64,000 nucleotides of DNA from Xanthostigma xanthostigma (lineage: Eukaryota; Arthropoda; Insecta; Raphidioptera; Raphidiidae), in the NCBI GenBank assembly GCA_963575645.1, contig OY754475.1:7254001-7318000 (forward strand), in the 5' to 3' direction. Positions 35,385 through 48,900 of this stretch are shown here, piece by piece. The notes beneath the pieces were generated by a model that searched no databases, was not told where the DNA came from, and saw nothing but the letters and a program-made list of their open reading frames with translations. Position 1 is the stretch's first letter, and each line of letters starts with the position of its first letter. The position numbers were made by a program, and so were the translations under genes.

Positions 35385-37339
35385 TTAATGCGCCTTGGCA
35401 GCAAGTCGCTTGTCTCTTTCTTCGGCGATGGATAATTTGACACCCTTGCCACGCGGTAACGATACAAAAGCTTTGGCTCCCTTACCGATGATGAACACAT
35501 TGTTCAATCTGTAACAGACAAATATCCAATTAGCATCTTTCTTGTTCAACAAACAACTTCATTTTTTTTTAAATAAAACTGTACTCGTCCCTGGGTAATA
35601 CTGAAAAGTTATCGAAATAAACTAGCCAGTGACCTAAGAGAGAGATAATTGCTATCGGCCACGCTTTGACCCGGCAACGGTATTAAAAAACCAATACCAG
35701 GCTTCGATCGGGCCGGAATACAAAAAAAAAACTAGTTGGGTTAAGTGATAAAACAAGCATAAAATGCAGTACGACACCCAACAACCCTTTTTTTTCTTTT
35801 TGAAAAACAAAAATATATTACCTCGTAGCGAAAGTATGACCGTTGCTATCTTTAATGTGTACGATATCGAACGATCCTGGATGACGCTCCCTATTGACGA
35901 CTGAACCTACACGTCCCAAGTTACGGCCTCCCGTGATCATGCACAAGTTTCCTGGAAAACAATAACGTAAATTAAAATCCATATTCGACAACAAAAAATA
36001 AATTAAAAAATAAATAAAGGCGATGTCTGTACTTTACGATACGGTAAAAAACGAACAACTGCTGTTACGCTTCTGTTTTGTACCGTAAAAATTGATTTTC
36101 TCTTTTTTACTGACCTCGACAGAACAGAAAAATTCTGACAGGTGGATGAAAAGAGTAAGAGACGTAAAATGTACATTTAAATACCTGAATCAAATTTGAT
36201 GAAGTCCATAATTTTGCTGGTGGAAATGTCGAGCTGGACTGTGTCATTAACCTTAATGTTAGGGTCGGGATAGCGGATTGTTCTTCCGTCGTGTGTTACG
36301 AGGAATGGAATACCTTTCGGTCCCGTTTGTACACGCTTTACCTTACATAATTTATACTGTAACGAAAAAAAAAATGGTTACTATAAATAAAAAAAAGCAC
36401 GTTTCGTATGAGATTCATGTACAATTTTTGAAAAATCCTCAAGATGAGTAAGATAGTAATCAATATGAATTTCATAATGAAACGACAAAAACAAGACGCG
36501 TAACGTCTCAAATTTTCATCGCTAAAGTGCCTTTTGAATTTATTTTCATCACCGGAAACAAACGAACTCGCTGACCAAACAGAAGACTACTTACTTTTGC
36601 TTCTTCAGCTGTTATTCTATGGACAGTGAAACGACCTTTGACATCATAGATCAAACGGAAGAATTCTCCGGTTTTTTCAATAGTAACAACATCTATAAAA
36701 AATACCCATATATTAGATACTATCATTAAATAATTAGAGTAAAAAAAAATGAATATTCACGCTTACCCATAAAACCTGTAGGGTAGTTAGGATCGGTTCT
36801 AACTTTGCCATCTACTTTAATTAAACGCTGCATAACAATTTTCTTAACTTCACAGTTTGTCAATGCATATTTTAATCTATTTCGCAGAAAAATTACAAGC
36901 GGTAAAGATTCGCGAAGTTTGTGGGGACCAGTGCTTGGTCGAGGTGCAAATACACCTCCAAGTTTGTCCAACATCCATGCTTTCGGCGCATTTAAACGCT
37001 TCAAATGCTTTTTAGGTCCGCGAGCCTATAAACAAACATATTTTTCACATTAATATAACCTAATTACCATCATGTTATAACTGTACCCAAAGTTATTTTT
37101 TAAAGAAGATCTATTATTAAATAGGTGTATTTCGAAAGTATTATTAAAAAACTAAGAGATAATGAACAGTTACATAGAAAAATATTACACGTGAACTTTT
37201 TAATTCGTGTCGAAGTGGCCGGACAAGTATGTTTAAATGTTTGTTTGGTTTCAAACAATTAATAAAAAATACCGTATGGAAATGATATAGCAAGAACCAG
37301 GCACTATAATTACATTTAAAAAATACGATAACTTACCAT
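35385..37339 (-). CDS. RpS4: 40S ribosomal protein S4
   Basis: Six coding exons (37339-37337, 37025-36767, 36692-36595, 36356-36185, 35951-35822, 35508-35385) give 261 residues, the usual eS4 length. The first coding exon contributes only the ATG, which is followed directly by a GTAAGT donor. The chain runs [20 protein letters not shown], the S4-like RNA-binding part, [20 protein letters not shown], then the KOW-type C-terminal region ([15 protein letters not shown]) and ends RLAAKAH. It is a structural component of the cytosolic 40S subunit. A poly(A) signal (AATAAA on the minus strand) lies at 35354-35349. The upstream pyrimidine tract near 37419 is a candidate TOP start. The ATG is 540 bases from the start of the divergent MTF-1 gene. 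Confidence 0.99.
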
Positions 37340-37879
37340 ATTTTACTCGATGAATTTAATTCTTAACAATTTATCACACACAGACTAACATGCTCTACAG
37401 CTTGTTTAGCCCGGAAAGGCGGACATTGAAGAATGAAGTCTCCGCCAGATAGAAGCACCGCTCAGTTCCTATGTCTATGACACACTATGTTTACATTAGC
37501 AAAAAAATTTAAATCGATCTCTGATACCTAAATATTACATTTATATTCTCAACAATGGAACGTTAAGCGTATTATTATTATAAGCATATTTAAAGTATGG
37601 CTAAAATTACTTTTAAGAATGTTTCCAAATTGTCTTTCTTGTAGGAAGAAAAATAATGCGCAAAAAAATTAGCTCAACATGCCCATTGTTATTATAGAAT
37701 TTTTTTTTCATTATTTTAGGTACTATATTATTCACATATTGTTTTTTTTAACACCGATGGTCAATTAAAGTTTTTAGACATTTTTGGATATTAAAACAAT
37801 TTTCAAATAAATAAACCATGCAAGAATTCTGAATAGACCTGTAGATTAAAATGCTATTATTGCAATCATCAAAATTAAT
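37340..37879. promoter_or_regulatory. Shared upstream region of RpS4 and MTF-1
   Basis: 540 bases between divergent ATGs, holding both promoters. Apart from the RpS4 TOP tract I see no recognisable regulatory site and no repeat. Confidence 0.45.
37411..37420 (-). promoter_or_regulatory. Candidate 5' TOP/transcription start of RpS4
   Basis: On the minus strand this reads GCCTTTCCGG, a short pyrimidine run about 75 bases upstream of the RpS4 ATG. Metazoan ribosomal protein genes normally start transcription at a C within such a tract (terminal oligopyrimidine). The start site itself is inferred; no transcript data were available. Confidence 0.5.
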
Positions 37880-40800
37880 ATGGCGACATGGAATATAAGT
37901 GACAGAATCAATTCGGAAATAAAAAACGAACCAAATTATGACAATATAATAGTGACACACGATTTATTAGACTGTATTGACGACTCTCTGGACCTTTCAT
38001 CATTTGGCAAAGTATTTGAACAATTACCAATTAAAAGTTACTCTATAAACAATAATGATTCAAACGATAAAAGTGATAATGGAAAATTACAAGAAAATTC
38101 CAAAACAACAAGGTAATAATAATCACTAAGGCATTTTCATTTTTTAATATTTTTTTTAAATAATATAATAAGGCACACTCAAAAAAAGGGATTGTTTAAA
38201 TTATGAGTGGGATTGGTCAAAAATTTTCGTATGTTTACACGAAACCATATATGGACGATATGTAATTTAATACAATTTGCAATAAATAAAATTTTCAAAA
38301 AAAATAGAAAAAATATATTACTGCTATATATATTATCCCAATATTATTTCGTTACAAACGCATTCATATAACCGGATACTTACCAATGATCATATCAAAA
38401 GAAAATACTTTATTAATAGTAGTCCTAGGTTTGACTCCCAACCATTCTAATCAGCTAGTTAAATGATTTGTATCTAAGCTGTTTGTCGCGGGTTCGCTCG
38501 CGTGACAACCGATTTTGTCAGCAGATTTAGGCACCGATTTATAGTGTACCAATTATTTTATAAAATCGGTTCAGTTACAGTACTGTTGGGACAAACCGAC
38601 AAACATGCAGACTAAATTTCTCCGTCTAGCCATCGTACAAAATATCTTAACGGTATTGATTTGTTTTCTTTGCAGCGACGTTCAACAATCAACCAATACT
38701 CAAAATGTCGAAAATCATTCGACTGCAAACTCCGCCGAAGAGAACCAAGTTAACCAATCGCATCTAACACTAACATCCGAAAACACCAATTCACAGTTAA
38801 CGCAGCACATCGGCAGATATAGTTGTGAATTCAACGGATGTTCAAGAACTTACAGCACCGTTGGAAACTTACGGACACATATGAAAACTCATAAAGGTTC
38901 GTATTACGTCGTTGTTTCATATATAGAAAATATCAATTCGTAGGCGCCTATTACTTGGGTGCTCTAATACTCGAACACCGACGAGATTTCTTGTATATGT
39001 TACGGTTAATACAAGAAAGTAGTTTATTCGCGAATTAACCGGCTAATACCCGAATTAACCAACGTCAAGGATTGGTTAATTCGGGTATTAGCCGATTAAT
39101 TCGCGAATTAACTACTTTCTTGTATTAACCGTAACATATATATTCGTCAATCGCCTATATGATCATCATAACATTCAGAACAAAACAATTTTAATATTTT
39201 TTGTATCATATTTTTACAAGCTTTCTCAAGAAGAACAAGGTAAATAATATCGAAATTTAAATCATTTGATGTTTAGTTTTTGTTTAAATGAAATTAAATT
39301 TTCTTTAGGTGATTATCGTTTCAAATGCGCTGAGCCGAACTGTGGAAAGGCTTTCTTAACATCCTATAGTTTAAAAATACACATCCGAGTTCACACGAAG
39401 GTACGTTTAATCAATATACCGTTTATCTTTTTTATCAACACTACAAAAACCAAGCTAGTGTCGGATTACATACGCATTTTTTTACAAGTTTATCGAGTAG
39501 ATACTTACTCGATGTGTATATATTAAGACACATATTAGTGGGTGTACTAAATAATAATGACGTATGTATAGTGGAATTTATTTCCCCCTACGCAATGAAA
39601 TTTTAGATAGAGCGAGACAGTACAGTGTACTTTTGGCGTAAAGTAAGATAAAACCGAGTCCGGCGGAATGCAGAATTTTGCATTGGCTTCAACTAGTTAA
39701 AAAATTTGCGGATTACAGTGTTCGTCAGATATAATAGACGGGCAGATTGAAAATAGAGAACTGTTTGAAATTGACGCCTCGATTTGCATTTTAGGTGAAA
39801 CCGTTTTCGTGCGGCCAAAACGGATGTGAAAAAGCGTTCAACACTTTGTATCGATTGCGGGCACATCAAAGACTTCACAGCGGGGATACGTTCAATTGTG
39901 TCGAAAATGGTTGCGTCAAATTCTTTACGACGCTCAGCGATCTTAAAAAACATATCAGAACTCATACACAGGAAAGGCCCTATAAGTGAGTAAAATTGCG
40001 ACAATGTTACAATAAATTGTCGGGTAATATCTAATAGCGAGATGCAAAGAGTATAGTATAGCCATCTGTGATAATTTGATGAAATTAAATGTATACATAA
40101 AGCTCTGTTCCAACCTCTCTGCGAATATTATCACCAGTCATGCACAGTAGCTAAAACGAGACAGTTTTGTGCGCATGCGTCGACTTTGCACAGTTTTAGA
40201 ACCGTTCTAATCTTGATTGGAACAAAGCTGATGTATATATATATATTTAGTTAAGATCAGAACCAACATATATTAATTTCACTGCAATTGCATGAGATAT
40301 TATTTATGTACTAGCGTGACCTGTGCGAACTATTCGCACTAAATAAGTCTACTAATTTTGCACACTGCTTATAACGTTCTTCTTTTTGTTGTAAAAGAAT
40401 TATTTTACTAAAATAAGTAGCAAAAGCATTGTTCAGCGTTGCCCGTCAGATGGCAGTATGCAGTATTTACAATATGATGGTCAGATGACAGATCAAAGCA
40501 TTGACGTTACGCCGTCAGATGGCAGACGTTGTCCAGAGTTTAATTAATTTACAAAAACAATAGCAATAATAAATTTTTTAGTTGTCGATGTCAGTAGTAG
40601 CAATTTTCTGTAAAATGATATATAATTTATGTGGAGAAATTGTGTGGAATTTTCTAAAAAGGGAGGTAAACATCTTAAACCTTAGCGTATAAATATATAA
40701 GATGATTTTTTTTGAAGAAACAAACGAGTAGAATAGAATTTGCAATCTCGTTGTTGTCAGATCATTATAATATCCTTAGTCTGATTGTTTACTGTTTTGT

Positions 40801-43257
40801 TACAGATGTACAGAAGACGGTTGCGATAAAGCATTCACAGCTAGTCATCATTTGAAAACCCATCGACGTACTCACAGCGGGGAGAAGCCCTACACTTGTA
40901 CAGTTAACGTTGAGCAGTGCACGCGCGCCTTTACTACGCCCCACAGTTTGAAATCTCACTTGCGCACACATCGCAATAAAAATAGCGATAAGCCCGCCGT
41001 CGAAAATACCGAAAATGTCAAATCGGAAATTACCAATACGGTCGAGAATGTCGGAGAGTTCAAAGTCTCCGATATTATCACGGAGCTTAATAAAGATGAA
41101 GTCGAATCGACCAAAGATATTACGGATAATTCGTCTGACAAATCGTCCTATGAAACTAGTCTTAACAATAATGCAAATATTTTCAATGTCAACAATAACA
41201 AGACGTCATCTAATGTAACAATGGATAATACAGTGACTGTTAATAATGAAAATATAGTTACAGAGAACGAAATGTTTTTGCCACTGTTGATTAATAATGA
41301 ATTCAAAGAAATAGATGCTAGTCAGTTAGAAAATAATAAGGATAATAGTTTTAATAATTATGGATTGAAATTATTTAATTACGATAAAAGTAATTTTAAT
41401 TTTGCTTCGATGGAATCTGACATAAAAAACAAGGAAGTAAATATAATGAATCTAGATAGTGTTTTGGAACAAGAACTGAAGGCTGTTACTTATAGCGCAA
41501 AGAAAACTTACGATGTTGCTCAAAACGATAACGAAAATACCGATTCGGTGAAGTACAAACATCCGAAAGTCGAGATATTGTCCGATCAGAATGTTATCAG
41601 CGCGTTCTTTTTGAGTCTCGACACTATTTTGGCGAATTCTGATTACGAAAATAGTGACGGCTCTTCAAATATTATTTTTAATCAGATATCAAATTCAAAG
41701 TCGGATAGTAATTTAGAGAAACAAATGAATCATAATGAAAAAGACAAAATGAACGCAGCCAAAGAAAAAGAACAAATGAAAGCGTTCACGGCAAGGGAAA
41801 TGTCTTTAGCTCAAGAAGAAGAAGTCACTTCACAGTGGATCGATGTAATGGCGTTAGCCGATTTTCAAAATCCAGCCATAAATATATTCGAACAGCAGTT
41901 GATCGGTGAAATAGTTCACCCGTTAAGCGCTGTGCCGACTGCCATACAATCGTATATTAATTTGGAATCACCGCAGCAAAATTATATTGCGGCAGAAAAT
42001 ACGGACGATGAAACTTTAGCCCAGATGGACATGAACAGAAGCGCTTACGATCCGATGAACGACAATAAAAAATTCGTCGCTACGATACAGGAAATGGATT
42101 TCAGCGAGTTTGAAATTAGCGAAATCGGGCCTCAAAATATTAATTTTATCGCCGCCCAAACCGATGACTTGTTATTAAATGAAAATCAGAATTTTATTAT
42201 AACGGAAAATAAAAGTTTCATAGCTGCACAAAATCTTAACGAAATCGAAAATATGGATTACGATAATCAACAATTTACTATGAATATCGATGATCAGAAC
42301 GAAGATTTGATTGACAATACGATTTCGATTCAGCAAAATGCGAGCGTAATCGGAATTAATTTTGCAAATCAAGACGAATCGACCGATCAACAAAATGTAT
42401 TAAATGTTGATTATACAGCCGATAACCAGCTTAACGGTCATTTGAATGTGCTTTTAAACGATACTTACGATAAAAGTACTAACGTAAACGCAGATTTATT
42501 AAAAAATTTGACAGCCGATGCAGAAATTTGTAAATGTTCCGATTGCAAGTGTAACCCATTTGAAAGTTGTCATGATTGTTCGACCAATTTTAATAATTCG
42601 TTAAATACTTCAGTAGAAAACGCATTCAATGATATTAACAGAGATTCGTCCAATGTAAAAATGCAGAAAAATATTTCTCCGACTCAGTTGTTTAATAAAC
42701 AAAACAACAATTTTGCAGACGATTCAAATAAATTCATTAACAAAGAGGGGCAGTGTTGTAACACTCCATCAAATTTGTCTGATCAGCTACTGGATAAGTC
42801 TCCGAATAAGAAAGAATCCATTTTTGAGAATATAATAAAATGCATTTGCAGCGGAATCACTAAAAACGATAATTGTTTAACATCGAAAAGTAACGAGCAC
42901 AAATTTCATAATACGGACATACATCACAAACAAAATTTATACTTCGAACAAAAAAGAATCGCTAAGTGCATAGAAAATACGCAAGAAAACAAAAAGTACA
43001 ATGAATGCTTAAGGAATAATGAAAAAACAAAAAACAACACCGATTGCAAATGTTCTAGCGTTCAAAACAAATGCGAATGTACAGGAACTCCTTCGAGTAA
43101 AGATCGATGTTGTGTCATGGTTTGTTTAAAAACGTTAGAGCAGCTAAAACAGGTTCTGAACTTCACTAATAACTGCTGTTCGCTAAAATCTTTATCGTTA
43201 TTAACGCGCCTCCAACAGAGATGTTGTGTTAACCAAACAAATCAGAAGTATGACTAA
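37880..43257 (+). CDS. MTF-1: Metal-responsive transcription factor 1 (MTF-1), six C2H2 fingers
   Basis: Five coding exons (37880-38112, 38676-38896, 39309-39400, 39795-39985, 40806-43257) join in phase to 1062 residues. Six C2H2 fingers fill residues ~128-301 with the MTF-1 signature strings ([78 protein letters not shown]). The family binds metal response elements in the nucleus and activates metallothionein and other metal or stress genes. A Cys-rich cluster, [17 protein letters not shown], at ~821-837 matches the C-terminal metal-sensing cluster of insect MTF-1. Further Cys groups follow near the end (CKCSS, KCEC, RCC, CCS, RCC). The long Asn/Asp/Glu-rich middle is probably the activation region. 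Finger 6 has C-X6-C instead of C-X4-C. The last exon is 2.45 kb and unbroken. Confidence 0.97.
38113..38675 (+). other. Intron 1 of MTF-1
   Basis: 563 bases, AT-rich. I see no gene or well-defined repeat in it. Confidence 0.6.
38994..39141. repeat. Foldback MITE in MTF-1 intron 2
   Basis: Two ~65-base arms (TATATGTTACGGTTAATACA / TGTATTAACCGTAACATATA) with TTCGCGAATTAA motifs and a ~10-base loop. About 100 bases downstream of exon 2. Confidence 0.85.
40101..40232. mobile_element. Small MITE, AGCTCTGTTCCAACC family, in MTF-1 intron 4
   Basis: Starts AGCTCTGTTCCAACCTCTCT, ends GATTGGAACAAAGCT, with an internal GCACAGTAGCTAAAACG signature. Same family as 7391, 15335 and 47150. Confidence 0.65.
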
Positions 43258-44065
43258 TATACGTTTTTGTTTTTGATATTAACAAACTCATTAATCTTAA
43301 TTAAAAAAAAAATACACGGCTTTTTAACAACTATTGATGCATCAACTGTTTTCGATGTGTGCAAAATTTATACAGACAGAAGAACGTAATACGGTTACCC
43401 AAATCTTTTGTTTTGTGTATAATGCATGTTATAAACAATTTTCAAAACAATTTTAGATGCGAATTCTGTTTCAATTTGTTTTTAAATGATATTTTAACTA
43501 TAAACAAAACAAACGAAAGTTTTATGACTGTCATATTATTTTGTTTGCTTTTTGTTTTGTTTCGATAGAAAACGTTATTTTTGTTGCAATTGTTATTTGA
43601 CAGACAAATGATATATTTATACATAAACTGTGTGCTACTTTTGATAAACTAATATATACTAGTCAGTTTGAATTTTTAATATATTGTGCCAAATTTTATA
43701 GAATTTTAATTACAAAAAGAATTTATTAGTTTATAAAATGTAAAGGTTGATATTTAAGCTTTTATTGTGAATATTTATTGTGCATTTTTAATCTTCTTTT
43801 TTTTATAATTTATATTTTTCAGAACAACGCAATTACGTGTAATGGTGCATCATTCCTTTTCATACATTTTATAACTTTCTGTTTGTAAACATCCTGTAGC
43901 TTTATTTATCTTACATTGCTTTGACAATAGTTAATAATTTAAATATTAGAGTTTACAAAAACAACTGCTGCCTTTGATTACTGACCGCTAATGACCTCAT
44001 TTGTCGAGCGTCTATAATCTCATTATTAAATTTTTATTACGTCTAATTTCTATTCCACACGATGA

Positions 44066-44446
44066 GCCGTACTCAGACTGCTTCAAGCAGTTGAATCTGG
44101 CTGCTTCGAGCAGTCAGTGGTACATTTTCTTATAGAAATACTAAAAATCATATACTTAATACCCCTATATTGCCAGTTCCCGTAAGTGGAAGTGTTGCCC
44201 ACCAAGAGAGACAGCAACTGCATACTTCTATCTCACTTATTTAATACTCGATACCATTGCGCGCAAGCTCCATTCTCGGGCATGCGCATAACATTTGAGG
44301 TCTAAATGACGTATGTGTTTCTGCACCGTTGGGTCGTCATCCTTTTCCAGACCCCTACTAGCGATATAGGAGTATTAAGTATATGCTACAAATCTCCATA
44401 GAAAATATTCCACTGACTACTTGAAGCAGTCCGTGTATGGCCGGCC
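44066..44446. mobile_element. Degenerate MITE hosting another MITE
   Basis: Loosely inverted ends (GCCGTACTCAGACTGCTTCA / TACTTGAAGCAGTCCGTGTA) and inner arms (AGTCAGTGGTACATTTTCTT / AAATATTCCACTGACT) flank the inserted element at 44150-44385. Confidence 0.5.
44150..44385. mobile_element. MITE, TIR CATATACTYAATA, copy 2
   Basis: Ends CATATACTTAATACCCCTAT and AGGAGTATTAAGTATATG; interior shared with 14949-15221. Flanks CTAAAAAT and CTACAAAT match at 7 of 8 positions, consistent with an 8-bp duplication. Confidence 0.8.
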
Positions 44447-44897
44447 TTAGTCCCGAACTGAATTTATCTCGTAAGGGTGCTGCAGCAAGTTGTAACGAGA
44501 CACGTTTTTGAACGCCCTGACAAGCACTCAAAACCGAACGTGGCCTAATATTGCGCGCGAGTGCAAAAAATTCGCGTTTGTGAGGCCATTAAAAAAACGC
44601 TCGGTGCAAAAGGACTCATTATTAATATTATCGATCTACCAGGATTCTATTTAAATTATGATCTATTACTGAGACTTCGTCATTATTAAATTTCGTTTGC
44701 TGTTTTTAACTAACAACCGTATTGGAAGCAATACGTTTTTGTTTTATTAAAATAAATTAGTAATAGTTATGCTTAGTTGAAACTATTAAATAATAACATA
44801 TTTTTAGCAGCCACACAACTAAACAATAAATTTTAAATAAAGTTTGTGAATAGTCGAGACTAGAAGAATACGGTAGTTTGTTTTCATGGCTCGTCCC

Positions 44898-45123
44898 CAG
44901 GGCCAGATTTATATTTGTGAGGGCCCCAGACGGTAGTCAGAGAAGGGGCCCGTAACCTCAAAAATAATTCAACCTAATAAGCTAATCCTAAAGTCGGAGA
45001 AATAAACAATTTCTCAAGTCACATTTTTTTATTGAACTGTCGGATATTTTCATTGGATTTATTATTACAATTGATATCGTTCACTGCAACTGCTTATTTT
45101 TCTGATGGATAAATCCGGCCCTG
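44898..45123. mobile_element. hAT-like MITE, TIR CAGGGCCRGATTTAT
   Basis: 226 bases, inverted ends CAGGGCCAGATTTAT / ATAAATCCGGCCCTG, flanked by CTCGTCCC and TTCGTCCC (7 of 8 identical). Confidence 0.8.
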
Positions 45124-45920
45124 TTCGTCCCATGTGTTAATTTGAGAACTGTTGAAAATATTAATTGAGTTTTCAATTTATTAATATATTGATATTGTTT
45201 TTAAATGATTAGTTTTATTTACGAAAAATGTGCAATAATGAATATCAAAATTGGTACTCGTATCTTCGGACAGTCTGTTATCGGATAAAACAACCAATTT
45301 TGGAGTAATCCTGTCAATTTTAGGCCTCTTTCTGTCTGATAACTGTACAAATGTTACTTGGTTAATTTTACCAAACACTATTTTAAAAGTATTCATTCTA
45401 CTTTTGATTTTTTTTACCCATTTTTTATAATTTAAGAGAGATTCTTTGCTGATAATGGAGAAAACATTGTATTTCAAATATCAGTGGATGAATAAATTTA
45501 TTGTTTTTCAATGTTTTTATTGTTTTATTCTTTGACCTAGGCTCTTTAAATTATTCAAGGTGGCGCTTGAATTACAATAATAAAAACAACTGACGGTGCG
45601 AAAACAATTGATACACTGAACTGACAATAATAATGCAGTTTTGTCATAACATCAGTTTAAACGGATCGATGGACGATAGAGCATCGCACGCCAGTCGGTT
45701 CTGCGCCACCCTGTACTACCTATTTTCTTACTCACAAAATAGACGCATTCGATAAATTAGAGAATCATCGAATCCCGAAATCGTAGTTAAAGTCATCGTA
45801 AGTTAATGAAAATAGATCAAGTTTTCATTATTTTAACAATGACTTTATTTTACAAAAATTATATACAACTGTAAAAAATTTAATATGCTTAAGTATATCA
45901 TTAAACAAAATAACGAAAGC

Positions 45921-48900
45921 TTAATCTATTTTTCGACCACCAGCTAATTTCTTTTCTTGACTGATAGCGTGTCGCGATTTCATCTTACAAATTTCTTTCT
46001 TAGATTCTTTCTGTTTTTTCTTAATATGTTTTTCGGCTGCTTTTAGTTCTGCGATTCGTTTCTTCATTCTTTCCGTCGTGGCTTCTTTCAATTTCTCTTG
46101 TTTATACGCGTAAGCCGTCTTAATTCTCTTCATTAACGCCGCTACTTTTTCTTGTTCTGGTTCTCTAATCACCGCTACCGATTTATACGCATTAGGATTG
46201 TTTTGTAGTTTCGAAGGAGGTAATTTCGGCTTGTCTGCATATGGCAGCCTCTTTTGCAAAGATTTTGGAATAACCAACGGTTTGAAAACTTTAGGATTAC
46301 GTTTAATTTCCTGCAAAACAAAAAAATACACCATTAAAATAATCCAAAATAACAAAATCAACGTTTCGTTTAGTTGGCAATGCTAGGAAACGGAACAAAT
46401 ACCACCACATCTAATATTATTATAGTTGTGAATAAAATTTGTTCGACGCGATCACGATCCAAGCGCCGTTATTTAAAATAAAATATAAACTTACAGTGTA
46501 CAAGCTATCCTGATTTGGATCGTTCCTGAGTCCTCTTTCCCGTTTCAACTGTCCGACAGTCTTCATTCCGAACCATTTATTTTTCAATCCCGGTTCCATG
46601 AGTAAGTTCGTTACGGGATTATAATGCTCCTCCACATTGACTCTGTACCAAGTTCGACAAAATACAATGTCGCTCTTCACAATCGTATCTTCGAACGTCG
46701 CTCTGAAGCACCCTTCCGGATAATCCCTACCGGCTACTTTCTTGATTATACCTCTGATACCGGATACCGTTTTGATCTTAGCTCCTTCGAATTTAGCCAC
46801 TTCTAAAGCTGTCTTAAACATGCCAGTTATGAACGCCGTTTTTTTATAAATCGCCTTCATTTTATGATCTCTTATTTCCAACTTTCTGCACGGTGCTCCG
46901 ATAAGTTTAAGTTTCTTCATTACTTGTGTCGATTTGTCTAATTCTAGCACACTTCCTGTCGCAGTTATTCGGAAACCTTGTTTCATAACCTTCAAAAAAT
47001 TACAAGTCAATATTTTACTGTTGATCGCTGTTCCACAAAAAATTCAGTTATGGGTAAATTGCGCCACACGTGGAATTTAAATTATTTAATATTTTTTGAA
47101 GTAATAAAGTATTAAAATGTTCAATATCTATTCAACAAGTGCTTCTATTAACTCTGTTCCAGCCTCTCTGCGAACGGTAAGAGTATCGTCGCAGTAGTTA
47201 AAACGTGTCCCAACCGAGATTAGAACGGTTCTAGAACTGTCCTTTAAGCCACAAAACGCATGCGCATAAGACCGATACAAAACAGTTTCGTTTTAGCTAC
47301 TGCACATGACTGTGACGATAATATTACCGTCCGCAGAGAAATTGGAATGTAGCTTTTGTATCAAGTTTAGTATCCTGTTGTCAGTGCCTAAGTTTTCGAA
47401 AAATACATTGGAAATGGCGCACAAATCCATACAAAAAAGAGGCACAATTTTTTACTTACTTTTTCGTCATCGGTGCAGTTTTGAATAGCAAGGAAACCGG
47501 TACCTTGGGGCGTGATCGGACCCCAAAAATGCGCGTTGCACGTCACGTGTTCCGGAGTATATTTCAGATATCTGTATATGTGGTTGTCTTCAAATTTCGA
47601 ATACAATGGAAGCGTTTCAAATCGTCTCCAGCCTAACGAGATTATCACAGGATCGTTCGTCTTCAGTGTACGATTAAACCATCTGTAAAAATGTTTCGTA
47701 ATAATTTTAAAACAACGATAAGAGAGTCATCAAAGTTAATGAACTCGAAAGATACGAAAGAGTTGAAACGACATAAGACTTTTTCATGATTTTTCCGTCC
47801 TCAAAAACGGGTCCAACTGTTAGTTCATTTTCTGGACACTAATAACGCTGATGTTCAGGAAATATCGATTACTCAATGGTCAACGATGGACATAGTCAAT
47901 GATTATAGGAATTTGTTTATTTACGCTACACGTTCATGATTGGGCCATCTAACTTCAACTGTTTTCGTCCTGTAGATTCGGAGAAAATAAGCTGTGACAG
48001 ACGGACAGACAGGCACGAGAGTAATCCTAATGATATTTAATTTTTTGAAAACATACCTGTGTTTCTTAACTCGTACATTGACAAAACCAATATTTTCTTC
48101 ACCCATATTTAATGCCCCGACAATTATCGGATACGTTGCATCGAAATGTTCAACAAATTCGTACGGCATATTCTGAAAACAATAATTGTTTTCGAATAAA
48201 TAAACCACCTACGTCTTGAACTGTGCGAACCAAATAAATTAAATTTTCAACATACCTCCACTTCAAGTCGAATATACATTCCCGGTCTGTATCCTTCGAG
48301 CTGTACTCTTACATCGTCCGACATTTCTTCAAACACCGATTTGTTCAATTGCGTTTGTTTTTCGACAGTTGATTTCAATTCGTCGTAATAAGTGTTTTTT
48401 TCGTCACCATTATCGTATTCGGAATCGAACTTCTCTTTAAGTCTTTTTTTCTTTTCGATTAAAGCTTCTTTAGTCATTTTACCGGCTTTGGGATTATTTT
48501 CCTCTCCGTTATCGATATCGTCAAATTTTCGTTTTTTACTTGCGACGTGTTTTTCGCCCGTCTCTAAATCTTCGAAGTCACCGTCGATGTCCGAATCACC
48601 GTCACTCATCGCATCCAACTTCAATAGTTCGTCTGCGTCTTCAGATTCTTTCCATTTACCGGTCACAAAGCAATTATCGATTAAGATTTTGTTCTGAAAA
48701 TTACAGAGTCGCATTAATTTTAAAAATAATTTAGATATAAATATCGACGAGAAATGAAAAAAATCAAACTTACTTCAGGAGCCAACCAATCTCGAGGTTC
48801 TTCACTCCATTTTGTAAATAGCGATATCTCGGGTAAATTCATGCTTTCTTTCTCTTGTTGTATTCTTTGTTGTTCGGATGTCACCACTTTAAATAAACCG

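Larger units (their letters stand above)
43258..45920. other. Convergent 3' spacer MTF-1 / BMS1
   Basis: 2.7 kb containing 3' UTRs and MITEs at 44066-44446 and 44898-45123. An open frame on the minus strand at 45181-45477 has no family resemblance and begins with TTG. I do not call it a gene. Confidence 0.6.

Noticed and set aside
45181-45477. 98-codon minus-strand open frame between MTF-1 and BMS1
   Set aside because: It begins with TTG. The later ATG leaves about 70 codons without any recognised domain, and no splice partner was found.
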